Origin: a bacterium
Lineage (GTDB): Bacteria > Electryoneota > Electryoneia > Electryoneales > Electryoneaceae
Assembly (NCBI GenBank): GCA_028278125.1
Contig: JANQEY010000159.1
Coordinates: forward strand, 1-58,508
Direction of reading: 5' to 3'
DNA: 58,508 bases
Every line of letters starts with the position of its first letter. Position 1 is the first letter of the stretch. Shown here piece after piece: positions 43,261-51,103 of the stretch. The notes under the pieces are model-generated. The model was not told the DNA's origin. It worked only from the letters and a program-made list of their open reading frames with translations, and did not search any database. A program made the position numbers and the translations under genes.

Positions 43261-45435
43261 ATGAGAACACCTACAATGAATTCTAAGAAATTTCTTATTA
43301 TAGCCCCATTTACCTTACTACTGTCACTTATCCTTATATTTACAACCAGTTGCAGTACTGTTAAGCCATTCCATAAGGAAGATCGTGCTACAGAACAGGC
43401 AGTCGTGGAAGAGGAACCTGGTTCCGTTCCGATTGTCGCAGAAGAAGACGTAGCCCCGGAAGACCTGTTGAGCCCACAACAGACAGTGGAACAGGCAAGT
43501 ATCTGGGTTATCCAGGCGGATACTCTGCTGGTAAAGGGTGATTACGTCAACGCCGAAGAAACCCTCACCCTGGCGATAACCGCTGTTTCTAGTGTGTTGT
43601 TCGAGTTTGATCCTATTGACAGGAGAACCTGGGTGGATTCGCTCGCTGTCTGGGCTCAACGGTACACCGAGAGTTTTGCTCGTCCCGGCCAGGTTGTTGG
43701 TCCCGGTGACGAAGGACTTAGTGCCCTCGATGCTGAAATACTGAGCGATACTTTGACAAGTATGCCCGATACACTCCTGGCCAAACTGCCGTTGGACAGC
43801 CTGCAGAAAATCCTTGCCCCTGACAGTATTGTTGTAGAACTGGACACCCTCGTTGTACTCGACCTTGCAAAACTACCAGATATTCCGGACACGATGAATA
43901 ACATGATCCAGGGGCAAATCAATTATTTCACCACGACCGAACGTGGACGGAAAGCGATGACCGTCTGGCTGGAACGTGCCGAGGTGATGATCCCCAGGCT
44001 CAGCAGGCTGCTTAGAAAATACAACATGCCGGAAGACCTGGTTTACCTTTCGATGATTGAGTCCGGTTTCCGTACAGATGCCCGTAGTTACGCAAGGGCT
44101 GTGGGCCCGTGGCAGTTTATCTACTCAACAGCAAAAATTTTCGACATGACAGCCGACTGGTGGTACGACGAACGTCGTGATCCGGAAATGGCAACTGTTG
44201 CCGCGGCGAAATACCTGCGCCAACTTTACGAACATACGGGCGACTGGTACCTGGCAATGGCAGGCTATAACTGTGGTGAGGGAAGAATTAACAGGGAAAT
44301 ACGCCGGTCAAAATCTCGTGATTTCTGGAAACTACGTCGTCTTCCCCGTCAAACACGTGGTTACATCCCCACGTATTTGGCGGCGAGAAAAATTGCTAAA
44401 AACCCGGAACAGTACGGATTTACATCACCTACACTTAAAAAGCCAGCACCAAGGGATAGCGTGATAATTACAGAGTGTGTAGATATATCAGCCCTGGCAA
44501 ATGCCCTCGAAATTGAAGAGAAAACGCTTAAATTAATGAACCCGGCAATTATCCGCTGGTGTACTCCTCCTACGAGGGATACCACCGTTGTTTACCTTCC
44601 TTACGGTAAATCCGAGGGATTTGCAGATAAATACGCGACAATTCCTGACGAGGAAAAAACGTCGTGGGCGCGCCACAAGGTTCGTACCGGTGAAACTCTT
44701 TCTGTAATAGCCGGCAAATACAGGACGTCAACTCGCGCAATTATGGACGTTCCGGCAAACAGGCTGCGTAATCCTCACAAAATCAGTGCAGGCCAGTACC
44801 TGTTAATCCCGGTTGCGCCTTCAGGATCATCCTATCAGTATGCACATGTAAGAGATAACTCTGAACCGGATATACCGTCCGGGATGGAAAAACGCGTTCA
44901 CCGGGTACGGCGTGGGGAAACATTATCTGAGATTGCCGAGATGTATCACGTTGGCTTGTCAAAACTGTTGCGGTGGAATAATAAATCCAAGCGAAGCATT
45001 ATCCGTGTTGGAGAGAAGCTCACTGTTTACCAGCCGGAAGGCTCACCCAAGCCGACACAAGTGGCTTCAAAATCTTCCGGTGGGTCGGCTGGACCATATA
45101 CTTCTTCGGGCAATTACACTGTCCGTCGTGGTGATTCACCCTGGTCTATTGCCAGCAAACACCACATAACCCTGTCACAGCTACTGGCTGCAAACAACCT
45201 GTCGGCGAACACAAAAATTCATCCGGGTGATGTGCTTGTAATACCAGGAAATGGTACAACTACCTCTGCTGAAGCAGTTTACCATGTTGTCCGCAGAGGT
45301 GATACTCTGTGGGAAATTGCTGAACGTTATCGTGTTTCGGTCGGTGACCTGAAAAAGTGGAATAAAATCCGGGATTCTCGTCGACTGGCGGTTGGCGATA
45401 AACTTGTTGTCTATCCATCCGGAGGGGCAAGTTGA
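43261..45435 (+). CDS. Membrane-bound lytic murein transglycosylase D-like lipoprotein with four LysM domains
   Basis: The 724-residue protein has a lipoprotein signal (LILIFTTSCSTVKPF). An SLT domain lies at about 245-385 with YLSMIESGFR containing the catalytic Glu, AVGPWQFI and AMAGYNCGEGRI. Four LysM modules follow (starting HKVRTGETLSVIAG, HRVRRGETLSEIAE, YTVRRGDSPWSIAS and HVVRRGDTLWEIAE), ending at the C-terminus. It cleaves peptidoglycan glycan strands. Residues 40-230 are low-complexity and acidic. The stop overlaps the TTG start of sppA. The ATG has AAAGG about 10 bases upstream; an in-frame ATG 15 bases later is an alternative. Confidence 0.92.
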   Translation: MRTPTMNSKKFLIIAPFTLLLSLILIFTTSCSTVKPFHKEDRATEQAVVEEEPGSVPIVAEEDVAPEDLLSPQQTVEQASIWVIQADTLLVKGDYVNAEETLTLAITAVSSVLFEFDPIDRRTWVDSLAVWAQRYTESFARPGQVVGPGDEGLSALDAEILSDTLTSMPDTLLAKLPLDSLQKILAPDSIVVELDTLVVLDLAKLPDIPDTMNNMIQGQINYFTTTERGRKAMTVWLERAEVMIPRLSRLLRKYNMPEDLVYLSMIESGFRTDARSYARAVGPWQFIYSTAKIFDMTADWWYDERRDPEMATVAAAKYLRQLYEHTGDWYLAMAGYNCGEGRINREIRRSKSRDFWKLRRLPRQTRGYIPTYLAARKIAKNPEQYGFTSPTLKKPAPRDSVIITECVDISALANALEIEEKTLKLMNPAIIRWCTPPTRDTTVVYLPYGKSEGFADKYATIPDEEKTSWARHKVRTGETLSVIAGKYRTSTRAIMDVPANRLRNPHKISAGQYLLIPVAPSGSSYQYAHVRDNSEPDIPSGMEKRVHRVRRGETLSEIAEMYHVGLSKLLRWNNKSKRSIIRVGEKLTVYQPEGSPKPTQVASKSSGGSAGPYTSSGNYTVRRGDSPWSIASKHHITLSQLLAANNLSANTKIHPGDVLVIPGNGTTTSAEAVYHVVRRGDTLWEIAERYRVSVGDLKKWNKIRDSRRLAVGDKLVVYPSGGAS

Positions 45436-46337
45436 GAGAAAGAGGTAAACGAGACGCAATAACCGTTGTGATTATAGTCGTTGTGGTTTTAATAGTTGTC
45501 CTGGTGTGGACTTCATCCTGGAATTCCGCTTCAAAAAGCGAACGTTATGACTATTCATATATTCACGGCGATCACGTCGGGCTGGTAAACATATATGGCC
45601 CTATTTACGATTCACGGAGATGGTGTGAACAGATAGACGATTTTCGCCAGGAAGACCAAGTAAAAGCTATTGTAGTCCGTATTGACAGCCCTGGTGGTGG
45701 AGTTGCATCATCACAGGAACTTTACACCGCGATAAAAAGAGCAAGCGAGAGTAAACCGGTTATAGCCAGCCTCGGCGGTGTGGCTACAAGCGGTGGATAT
45801 TATGCCGCTGTTGGAGCTGACACAATTGTCGCCAATCCAGGGACTACAACAGGTTCCATTGGCGTGATAATGGAATTGACACAATTTTATGAATTGATGG
45901 ATAAAATTGGTGTTGATGCCGAAATTATTAAAAGCGGCGAGTATAAAGATACCGGCTGGCCGTTCAGGGATATTACACCAAAAGAAAGAAAATATCTGCA
46001 GGCATATATTGACGATGCATTTGACCAGTTTATTAACACCATTGCACTTGAAAGAGAGATGGATTTATCCGAAGTTAAAAAGATTGCAGATGGTCGCGTT
46101 TTCACAGGACGTCAAGCTCATGAACTGAAGCTGGTTGATGTCCTTGGGGACCAGTATCAAGCAATCAGGATAGCGGGTGAAATATCCGGATTGGGGCCGG
46201 AACCCGAGATTCTAAAGCCACCCAAAAAATATCCCTATGACTGGCTGGAAGAGCTACTCGATGAAGGCGTAAAAACTGTAATTAATCATATTGATGACAA
46301 TCCCATGTTCGAATATCGCTGGAGAATTGCAAAATGA
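45432..46337 (+). CDS. sppA: Signal peptide peptidase SppA (S49 family)
   Basis: The 301-residue protein starts at a TTG that overlaps the upstream stop. One membrane helix (about 8-27) is followed by the single S49 domain: VVRIDSPGGGVASSQEL, ATSGGYYAA with the nucleophile Ser, TTTGSIGVI, and IIKSGEYKDTG with the catalytic Lys. It is the short, single-domain form. It degrades signal peptides left in the membrane. The gene ends in an ATGA overlap with the HU gene. Confidence 0.93.
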   Translation: MRERGKRDAITVVIIVVVVLIVVLVWTSSWNSASKSERYDYSYIHGDHVGLVNIYGPIYDSRRWCEQIDDFRQEDQVKAIVVRIDSPGGGVASSQELYTAIKRASESKPVIASLGGVATSGGYYAAVGADTIVANPGTTTGSIGVIMELTQFYELMDKIGVDAEIIKSGEYKDTGWPFRDITPKERKYLQAYIDDAFDQFINTIALEREMDLSEVKKIADGRVFTGRQAHELKLVDVLGDQYQAIRIAGEISGLGPEPEILKPPKKYPYDWLEELLDEGVKTVINHIDDNPMFEYRWRIAK

Positions 46338-46621
46338 CTATGACAAAAGCTGACCTGGTAAAAAAGGTAGCTGATGGAACAGGGCTGACAAACATCGAAG
46401 TCGGCGCGGTTGTGAATGGTGTACTCGAAGCTCTTTCCGATGAGCTGGTTGATGGTGGACGTATTGAATTACGTGGTTTCGGGACGTTTAAGGTAGAGAA
46501 ACGTGCCGAACGGGACGCGATGAATCCACATACAGGTCAGAGAATCAGGGTTCCGTCAAAACGTGTTCCGGTTTTTCGTGCATCGGAAAAACTTAAGTCA
46601 CGAGTTGATCCTGAAGCCTAA
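46334..46621 (+). CDS. HU/IHF family DNA-binding protein
   Basis: The 95-residue protein has the family landmarks TKADLVKKVADGTGLT, ELRGFGTFKVEKRAERDAMNPHTGQ and VPVFRASEKLK. It bends DNA as a dimer. The ATG overlaps the sppA stop (ATGA), so the two are coupled. Whether it is HU or an IHF-like subunit cannot be told from the sequence. Confidence 0.95.
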   Translation: MTMTKADLVKKVADGTGLTNIEVGAVVNGVLEALSDELVDGGRIELRGFGTFKVEKRAERDAMNPHTGQRIRVPSKRVPVFRASEKLKSRVDPEA

Positions 46622-46782
46622 TAATTGATTCTGAATAAAATAATCACTTGAATCAAACGCAGACAAAATTTCGACATATTTAATCAACTGCTATAATAGA
46701 CGCTGCCAATTCTTTACGGGAAGATGTTCTTTAACCATTATTTAACCCGGAAAATATCGGCTCCGAATATCATACTTACCAG

Positions 46783-46812
46783 TTGATCTCTCGATAGCAA
46801 AACGTGTATAAT
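46783..46812 (+). promoter_or_regulatory. Sigma-70-type promoter
   Basis: TTGATC (46783-46788) and TATAAT (46807-46812) are 18 bases apart. The -10 box is perfect. Confidence 0.6.
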
Positions 46813-46852
46813 TTGTGGCGTTATAAGTACATGAGTCCGGGAGTTGAGTTAG

Positions 46853-46875
46853 ACCGGTCCTTCAGGCCGGTTTTT
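46853..46875 (+). terminator. Short hairpin terminator or attenuator
   Basis: ACCGG (46853-46857) pairs with CCGGT (46867-46871), with an inner CC/GG pair and a TTCA loop, followed by TTTTT. It lies only about 35-40 bases downstream of the expected start of the promoter at 46783, so it may cut short most transcripts before the downstream genes. Confidence 0.6.
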
Positions 46876-46939
46876 CTGGTCTTAGATATTTATATTTTAT
46901 AAAAATAAGCAAACATTTAACAAACAATGGGAGTTAATC

Positions 46940-47035
46940 GTGCCTTGTGGACGTAAACGGAAACGGGCAAAGATTGCGACCCACAAACGGAAAAAACGCC
47001 GTAAGAGGGATCGTCACAAGAAGAAAATCCGGTAG
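46940..47035 (+). CDS. 31-residue AURKAIP1/COX24-like ribosomal small protein
   Basis: The gene is too short for usual ORF cutoffs. A GTG start at 46940 follows GGGAG by 6 bases. The product is very basic, with segments RKRKRAKIATHKRKKRRKRD and HKKKIR. It matches the AURKAIP1/COX24 domain found in mitochondrial mS38, in bS22 of mycobacteria and in short FCB-group proteins as I recall them, so binding to the small ribosomal subunit is expected. It ends 12 bases before DUF2905. Confidence 0.82.
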   Translation: MPCGRKRKRAKIATHKRKKRRKRDRHKKKIR

Positions 47036-47047
47036 GGAGAGAGCACA

Positions 47048-47257
47048 GTGCAGGAGATTGGGCGGATACTAATAATTATCGGTTTAATCCTGGCACTGGT
47101 TGGCTTGATACTCTTTATCGGATCCAGGTTGGGTCTGGGACGTTTGCCGGGAGATATCGCCATTCATAAAGGATCAATGCATATCTACATACCCCTGGCA
47201 TCCTGTTTATTAATAATCATTGTGTTATCGGTGTTGCTGTGGTTGTTTCGCAAATAG
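47048..47257 (+). CDS. DUF2905 family small membrane protein
   Basis: The 69-residue protein starts at a GTG behind GGGAGAG. It has two membrane helices (about 7-27 and 47-66) around the hallmark RLGLGRLPGDIAIHKGSMHI. The function of the family is not known. It overlaps the xseA start by 19 bases. Confidence 0.9.
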   Translation: MQEIGRILIIIGLILALVGLILFIGSRLGLGRLPGDIAIHKGSMHIYIPLASCLLIIIVLSVLLWLFRK

Positions 47258-48459
47258 ACGCGACAAAAGTACTGTCTGTAGGTGAATTAACGAGGCAAAT
47301 TAAACGCACCCTGGAAACTGAATTCCCTCCAGTCTGGCTACGTGGTGAAATCAGCGGTCTGAATTTCCATCAAAGTGGACATCTTTACCTGACCATCAAA
47401 GATGCAGACGCTCAGATCTCCGCGGTTATGTGGCGTTCGCGAATCAGCCGTTTAGAAGTTCGACCAGAGAATGGACAAGAGGTGCTCGTATACGGGCACC
47501 TTGTTGTTTATGAACGGGGTGGTAAGTATCAGCTGGACCTTGAATTAATTCAGCCTGCCGGGATTGGTGCACTGGCGATCGAGTTCGAAAAGTTGAAAAA
47601 ACGGCTCGAAGCTGAAGGTCTTTTTGCCCCCGAACGAAAAAAACCGCTTCCACTTTTTCCCCGCACAATTGGTGTAATAACGTCGGCAAGTGGAGCGGCT
47701 GTCCGTGATATCCTTGTTACCCTCAGCCGAAGGGGATTTAACCTGGACGTTGTATTCGTTCCCTCAAAGGTACAGGGAGACGGTGCTGCTGAAGAGATCG
47801 CAGATGCGATTAAACGGTTGGAACAACTCGATCCAAAACCCGACCTGTTAATCCTTGGCAGAGGAGGCGGATCGATAGAAGACCTCTGGGCATTTAACGA
47901 AGAGACGACTGTTCGTGCTGTTGCGGATTGTTCCATTCCCGTGATATCCGGGGTTGGGCATGAAACTGACTTTACCCTGACAGACCTGGTAGCGGATAAA
48001 AGGGCACCCACACCTACTGCAGCGGCAGAACACGCAACGAGGGATCGGCTCGAAATTCAAAGGCAGGTCAGCCAGGTCGGATACCGGTTGGTTAACACCA
48101 TTAGCGGTGTCCTGGAAGGTTTCAAGCTGAGACTGGAGAGTGCTTCCGGTGCATACGGACTTCGAAGGCTTCCGGACAGGATAAACCAGGCCATACAGAC
48201 TCTTGATGATTTTGATTACAGGAGTAAAAACGCACTTAAAAATGGATTAACACGCAGGTTTGACCGCCTGGAAAATTTCCACGACCGTCTTACTGCACTA
48301 TCACCACGTTCTGTGCTGGATAGAGGTTATGCCCTGGTAGAAAAGGATAAAAAGCTGGTCACGGATGGTTCAAAACTTGAAAATGGTGACATCCTGGATA
48401 TTACCCTGGCAAAAGGCAAGACTAAAGCGTCTGTGATTTATAAAAACAAGGGACAGTAG
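47239..48459 (+). CDS. xseA: Exodeoxyribonuclease VII large subunit
   Basis: The 406-residue protein starts at a GTG inside the upstream gene. The OB-fold (about 10-100) has VWLRGEISGLNFHQSGHLYL; the catalytic part has GVITSASGAAVRDI, LGRGGGSIEDLWAFN, SGVGHETDFTL and DKRAPTPTAAAE. The C-terminal coiled-coil is shorter than in E. coli. With XseB it degrades single-stranded DNA to oligonucleotides. xseB follows after 207 bases that contain two hairpins. Confidence 0.95.
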   Translation: MVVSQIDATKVLSVGELTRQIKRTLETEFPPVWLRGEISGLNFHQSGHLYLTIKDADAQISAVMWRSRISRLEVRPENGQEVLVYGHLVVYERGGKYQLDLELIQPAGIGALAIEFEKLKKRLEAEGLFAPERKKPLPLFPRTIGVITSASGAAVRDILVTLSRRGFNLDVVFVPSKVQGDGAAEEIADAIKRLEQLDPKPDLLILGRGGGSIEDLWAFNEETTVRAVADCSIPVISGVGHETDFTLTDLVADKRAPTPTAAAEHATRDRLEIQRQVSQVGYRLVNTISGVLEGFKLRLESASGAYGLRRLPDRINQAIQTLDDFDYRSKNALKNGLTRRFDRLENFHDRLTALSPRSVLDRGYALVEKDKKLVTDGSKLENGDILDITLAKGKTKASVIYKNKGQ

Positions 48460-48498
48460 TATATTTTTAATCCTGGTCAGGGCTACTTATGTAAAATG

Positions 48499-48573
48499 CC
48501 CGTGTTAGCTCGCTAACACGGATGGATTGTTTTATTTTTAAACAAATAAACCCTGTTAGACTAGCTAACAGGG
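48499..48573. other. Two related hairpins between xseA and xseB
   Basis: CCGTGTTAG..CTAACACGG (48500-48521) and CCCTGTTAG..CTAACAGGG (48551-48573) are both near-perfect hairpins sharing GTTAG/CTAAC. An AT-rich stretch with T-runs lies between them, so each could serve as terminator on one strand. Confidence 0.6.
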
Positions 48574-48666
48574 GCATCAATTGCCAATAGTTCAAATTTC
48601 CTAGGAATGGTTGATTCAAATCTAAAACTTTCAGAACTTTGAGAGTAGACCTGTTTGTGAGGAAAA

Positions 48667-48909
48667 ATGAGTAGCAATAAAGAAACAAGTTTTGAAAAAG
48701 ACCTGGATAAGCTCGAGGGTATCGTCGCGAAACTCGAGGATGGTGGTTTACCGCTGGAGGAAAGCCTTTCCCTTTTTGAAGAAGGACAGCAACTTTTAAA
48801 GCAATGCCGCGATAAACTGGAAAAAGCACAGGTCAAAGTCTCCCGGTTGATGGAAAATAACACAACGGAACCCGTGGATCCTGAACAACTCGGAAGGGAT
48901 GATGGATAA
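48667..48909 (+). CDS. xseB: Exodeoxyribonuclease VII small subunit
   Basis: The 80-residue protein has the XseB helical core: FEKDLDKLEGIVAKLEDG and LPLEESLSLFEEGQQLLKQC. It binds the large subunit. The nadK start overlaps its end by 11 bases. Confidence 0.95.
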   Translation: MSSNKETSFEKDLDKLEGIVAKLEDGGLPLEESLSLFEEGQQLLKQCRDKLEKAQVKVSRLMENNTTEPVDPEQLGRDDG

Positions 48910-49768
48910 GAAAAAACTTGTGCTTGGTTTAACCGGTAATCCCACTAAAACGCAGCTTCATGTGGTTCTGAAGGACTACATAAATTGGCTGGACAAAGAA
49001 AATATTTCATACCTCGTTTCCACGGATTTTATCGAGTTTTCAGAACTTTCATCTCATGAAAAAATTCCTCCTGAAGAGATTGCTGAGCAGGCTGATATAG
49101 TTTTGAGTTTTGGTGGTGACGGGACACTTCTTAACGCTGTCCGACTCCTGCAGGGACGTGAAATACCGATTGTTGGCGTTAATGTTGGAGGTCTTGGCTA
49201 CCTGACAACTGTTGGTCCGGAAGAGCTGAAGGGCAGGACCCTGGACATTCTTCAGGATAAGTGGAATATCGAAAGAAGAATGATCCTGGAAACACATATT
49301 GAAGGTAAAAATTCAGAAAAACCATGGTATGCCTTGAATGATATTGTTGTAGAAAAGGGCGGCTATTCACGATTAATCGAGTTGAATTCCACAATAGATG
49401 GAGAGTTCCTGAATAATTATTATGCTGACGGGATAATAATCTCCACGCCTACCGGTTCAACCGGTTACAACCTGTCCGCCGGTGGTCCCATCATGGAACC
49501 AAAAATGGCCGGCATCCTGTTTCATCCCCTGAACCCACATTCATTAAGTAACCGTCCGTTGATCATTGCTGACGATAAAACTATCCGGATAACCGCGCAT
49601 ACGGAATATGAACATGTGGTTATCAATGTTGACGGTCTTGTTGCCTGGAACCTCCGGAGTGGTAACACCCTGGTTGTTAAACGTGCGCAATTTGACGCGT
49701 TACTGGTTAACTTCGAGGGGAAATATTTCTACCAGGTATTGAGACAGAAATTGAAATGGGGCGATTAA
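48899..49768 (+). CDS. nadK: NAD kinase
   Basis: The 289-residue protein shows LSFGGDGTLLNAVRLL (the GGDGT ATP/NAD motif near residue 62), VNVGGLGYLTTV, the NAD-binding LNDIVVEKGGYSRLIEL, and STPTGSTGYNLSAGGPIM. It phosphorylates NAD to NADP. Two start codons in tandem (48899, 48902) sit behind GGAAGGG. Confidence 0.96.
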   Translation: MMDKKKLVLGLTGNPTKTQLHVVLKDYINWLDKENISYLVSTDFIEFSELSSHEKIPPEEIAEQADIVLSFGGDGTLLNAVRLLQGREIPIVGVNVGGLGYLTTVGPEELKGRTLDILQDKWNIERRMILETHIEGKNSEKPWYALNDIVVEKGGYSRLIELNSTIDGEFLNNYYADGIIISTPTGSTGYNLSAGGPIMEPKMAGILFHPLNPHSLSNRPLIIADDKTIRITAHTEYEHVVINVDGLVAWNLRSGNTLVVKRAQFDALLVNFEGKYFYQVLRQKLKWGD

Positions 49769-49882
49769 TCACCGGTCTTAATACTCTTTAAACACTCTTG
49801 CTGATACTTCCAAACCAGCATTTTTGATAGAAATTATTGCAGACAACTGTTTGGTTTTTTGTAAGAAGGACAACTATAAACG

Positions 49883-51100
49883 ATGGATTTTTTCAGTAAA
49901 ATAAAAAGAGGACTGGGTAAAACCCGGGACTCAATAATCGGGCAGATCAAAAACGTAATTGGTAACAATTCTCTAGATGACGATAAGCTGGAAGAGCTTG
50001 AAGAAATTCTAATCACAGCGGATCTTGGTGTAGACCTTTCATTGGAAATCATCGAAAGATTAAGAGAACGTTCAAAAAATGAAACCGTAAACTATGATAA
50101 CGTGCTTGATGTCCTTTTTCAGGAATTGGAAAGTACCGTTGAAGAGGTGGTCGAGGAAGAACCTCAACCGGTCACCCAAAAGCCACATGTCACATTTGTT
50201 ATCGGCGTAAACGGCAGCGGAAAAACAACTACTATCGGGAAACTGGCTCATCGTTACTCCGAAGACGGTGAAAAAGTTCTAATCATAGCCGCCGATACCT
50301 TTCGCAGTGCGGCGGTTGAACAGCTGGCTGTCTGGGCTGAACGAGCCGGGGTGGATATTGTCCGCGGCGCAACGGGCGCCGATCCGGGGTCCGTAGTTTA
50401 TGACGGTCTCCAGGCTGCTCAATCACGGAAGGTGGACAGGGTTTTTGTTGATACAGCAGGACGGCTTCATACAAAAGTCAACCTGATGAAGGAACTGGAA
50501 AAGCTCGACCGTGTCGCGAAAAAGATTATCCCAGACGCACCACATGACGTGCTGCTGGTAATTGACGGCACAACCGGACAGAATGGATTAAGCCAGGCAC
50601 GGAGTTTTTCCGATGTAAGCAGTGTTAACGGGTTGGCGGTTACAAAACTTGACGGAACCGCAAAGGGTGGTGTGATTATCGCCATCGGACGGGAACTGAA
50701 AATACCTGTCAGGTGGATTGGACTCGGTGAAGGAATGGATGACCTTGTCCCGTTTGATCCAAAGATGGTCGTTCGTGCTATAGTACAGCCTGTTCCGGAA
50801 ACAGAAGACAGTATACCAGAAGCAGAAACAACGCCAACTGAAGAATTAAACAGTACAGTTCCCGCCGAAGAAACCGGTGATAATAAAACGAAAGAAGCCG
50901 AGCTGGAAGAAGAAAAGAACGAAGTCGTGGAAAATGAAGAAGAACCTGCGGAAGATATACCTGAAACGGATACAATTGATGGCGAAAACATGGATATAAA
51001 CCCGATTGAGGATAATTCTGCGCCAGGAGACCAGAAAGAAGAAACTATCGAGGATGCATCTAAAAAGAAAAAACGTGCCTGGTGGAAATTTGGTGGGTAA
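49883..51100 (+). CDS. ftsY: Signal recognition particle receptor FtsY, with C-terminal acidic tail
   Basis: The 405-residue protein begins directly with the N domain (residues 1-90). The NG GTPase follows with GVNGSGKTTTIGK (108-120), AADTFRSAAVEQL, VDTAGRLHTKVNLM, TKLDGTAKGG and IGLGEGMDDLVPF (279-291). It has no N-terminal acidic A domain. Instead residues 304-392 are extremely acidic (poly-Glu, e.g. ELEEEKNEVVENEEE) and the protein ends in KKKKRAWWKFGG. The acidic region therefore sits at the opposite end from E. coli FtsY; the basic aromatic end could bind membrane. It guides nascent membrane proteins to the translocon. rimO starts 3 bases after the stop. Confidence 0.95.
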   Translation: MDFFSKIKRGLGKTRDSIIGQIKNVIGNNSLDDDKLEELEEILITADLGVDLSLEIIERLRERSKNETVNYDNVLDVLFQELESTVEEVVEEEPQPVTQKPHVTFVIGVNGSGKTTTIGKLAHRYSEDGEKVLIIAADTFRSAAVEQLAVWAERAGVDIVRGATGADPGSVVYDGLQAAQSRKVDRVFVDTAGRLHTKVNLMKELEKLDRVAKKIIPDAPHDVLLVIDGTTGQNGLSQARSFSDVSSVNGLAVTKLDGTAKGGVIIAIGRELKIPVRWIGLGEGMDDLVPFDPKMVVRAIVQPVPETEDSIPEAETTPTEELNSTVPAEETGDNKTKEAELEEEKNEVVENEEEPAEDIPETDTIDGENMDINPIEDNSAPGDQKEETIEDASKKKKRAWWKFGG

Positions 51101-51103
51101 TTT

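Larger units (their letters stand above)
46622..46939. other. Intergenic region with promoter and early terminator
   Basis: This 318-base spacer holds a sigma-70-type promoter at 46783-46812 and a hairpin terminator at 46853-46875, followed by AT-rich sequence and the start of the small ribosomal-protein-like gene. Another TATAAT near 46693 lacks a well-spaced -35 box. Confidence 0.55.

Noticed and set aside
46830..46901. Possible 23-residue leader peptide starting at an ATG near 46830
   Set aside because: No ribosome binding site, and the codons run through the terminator hairpin; there is no run of regulatory codons.
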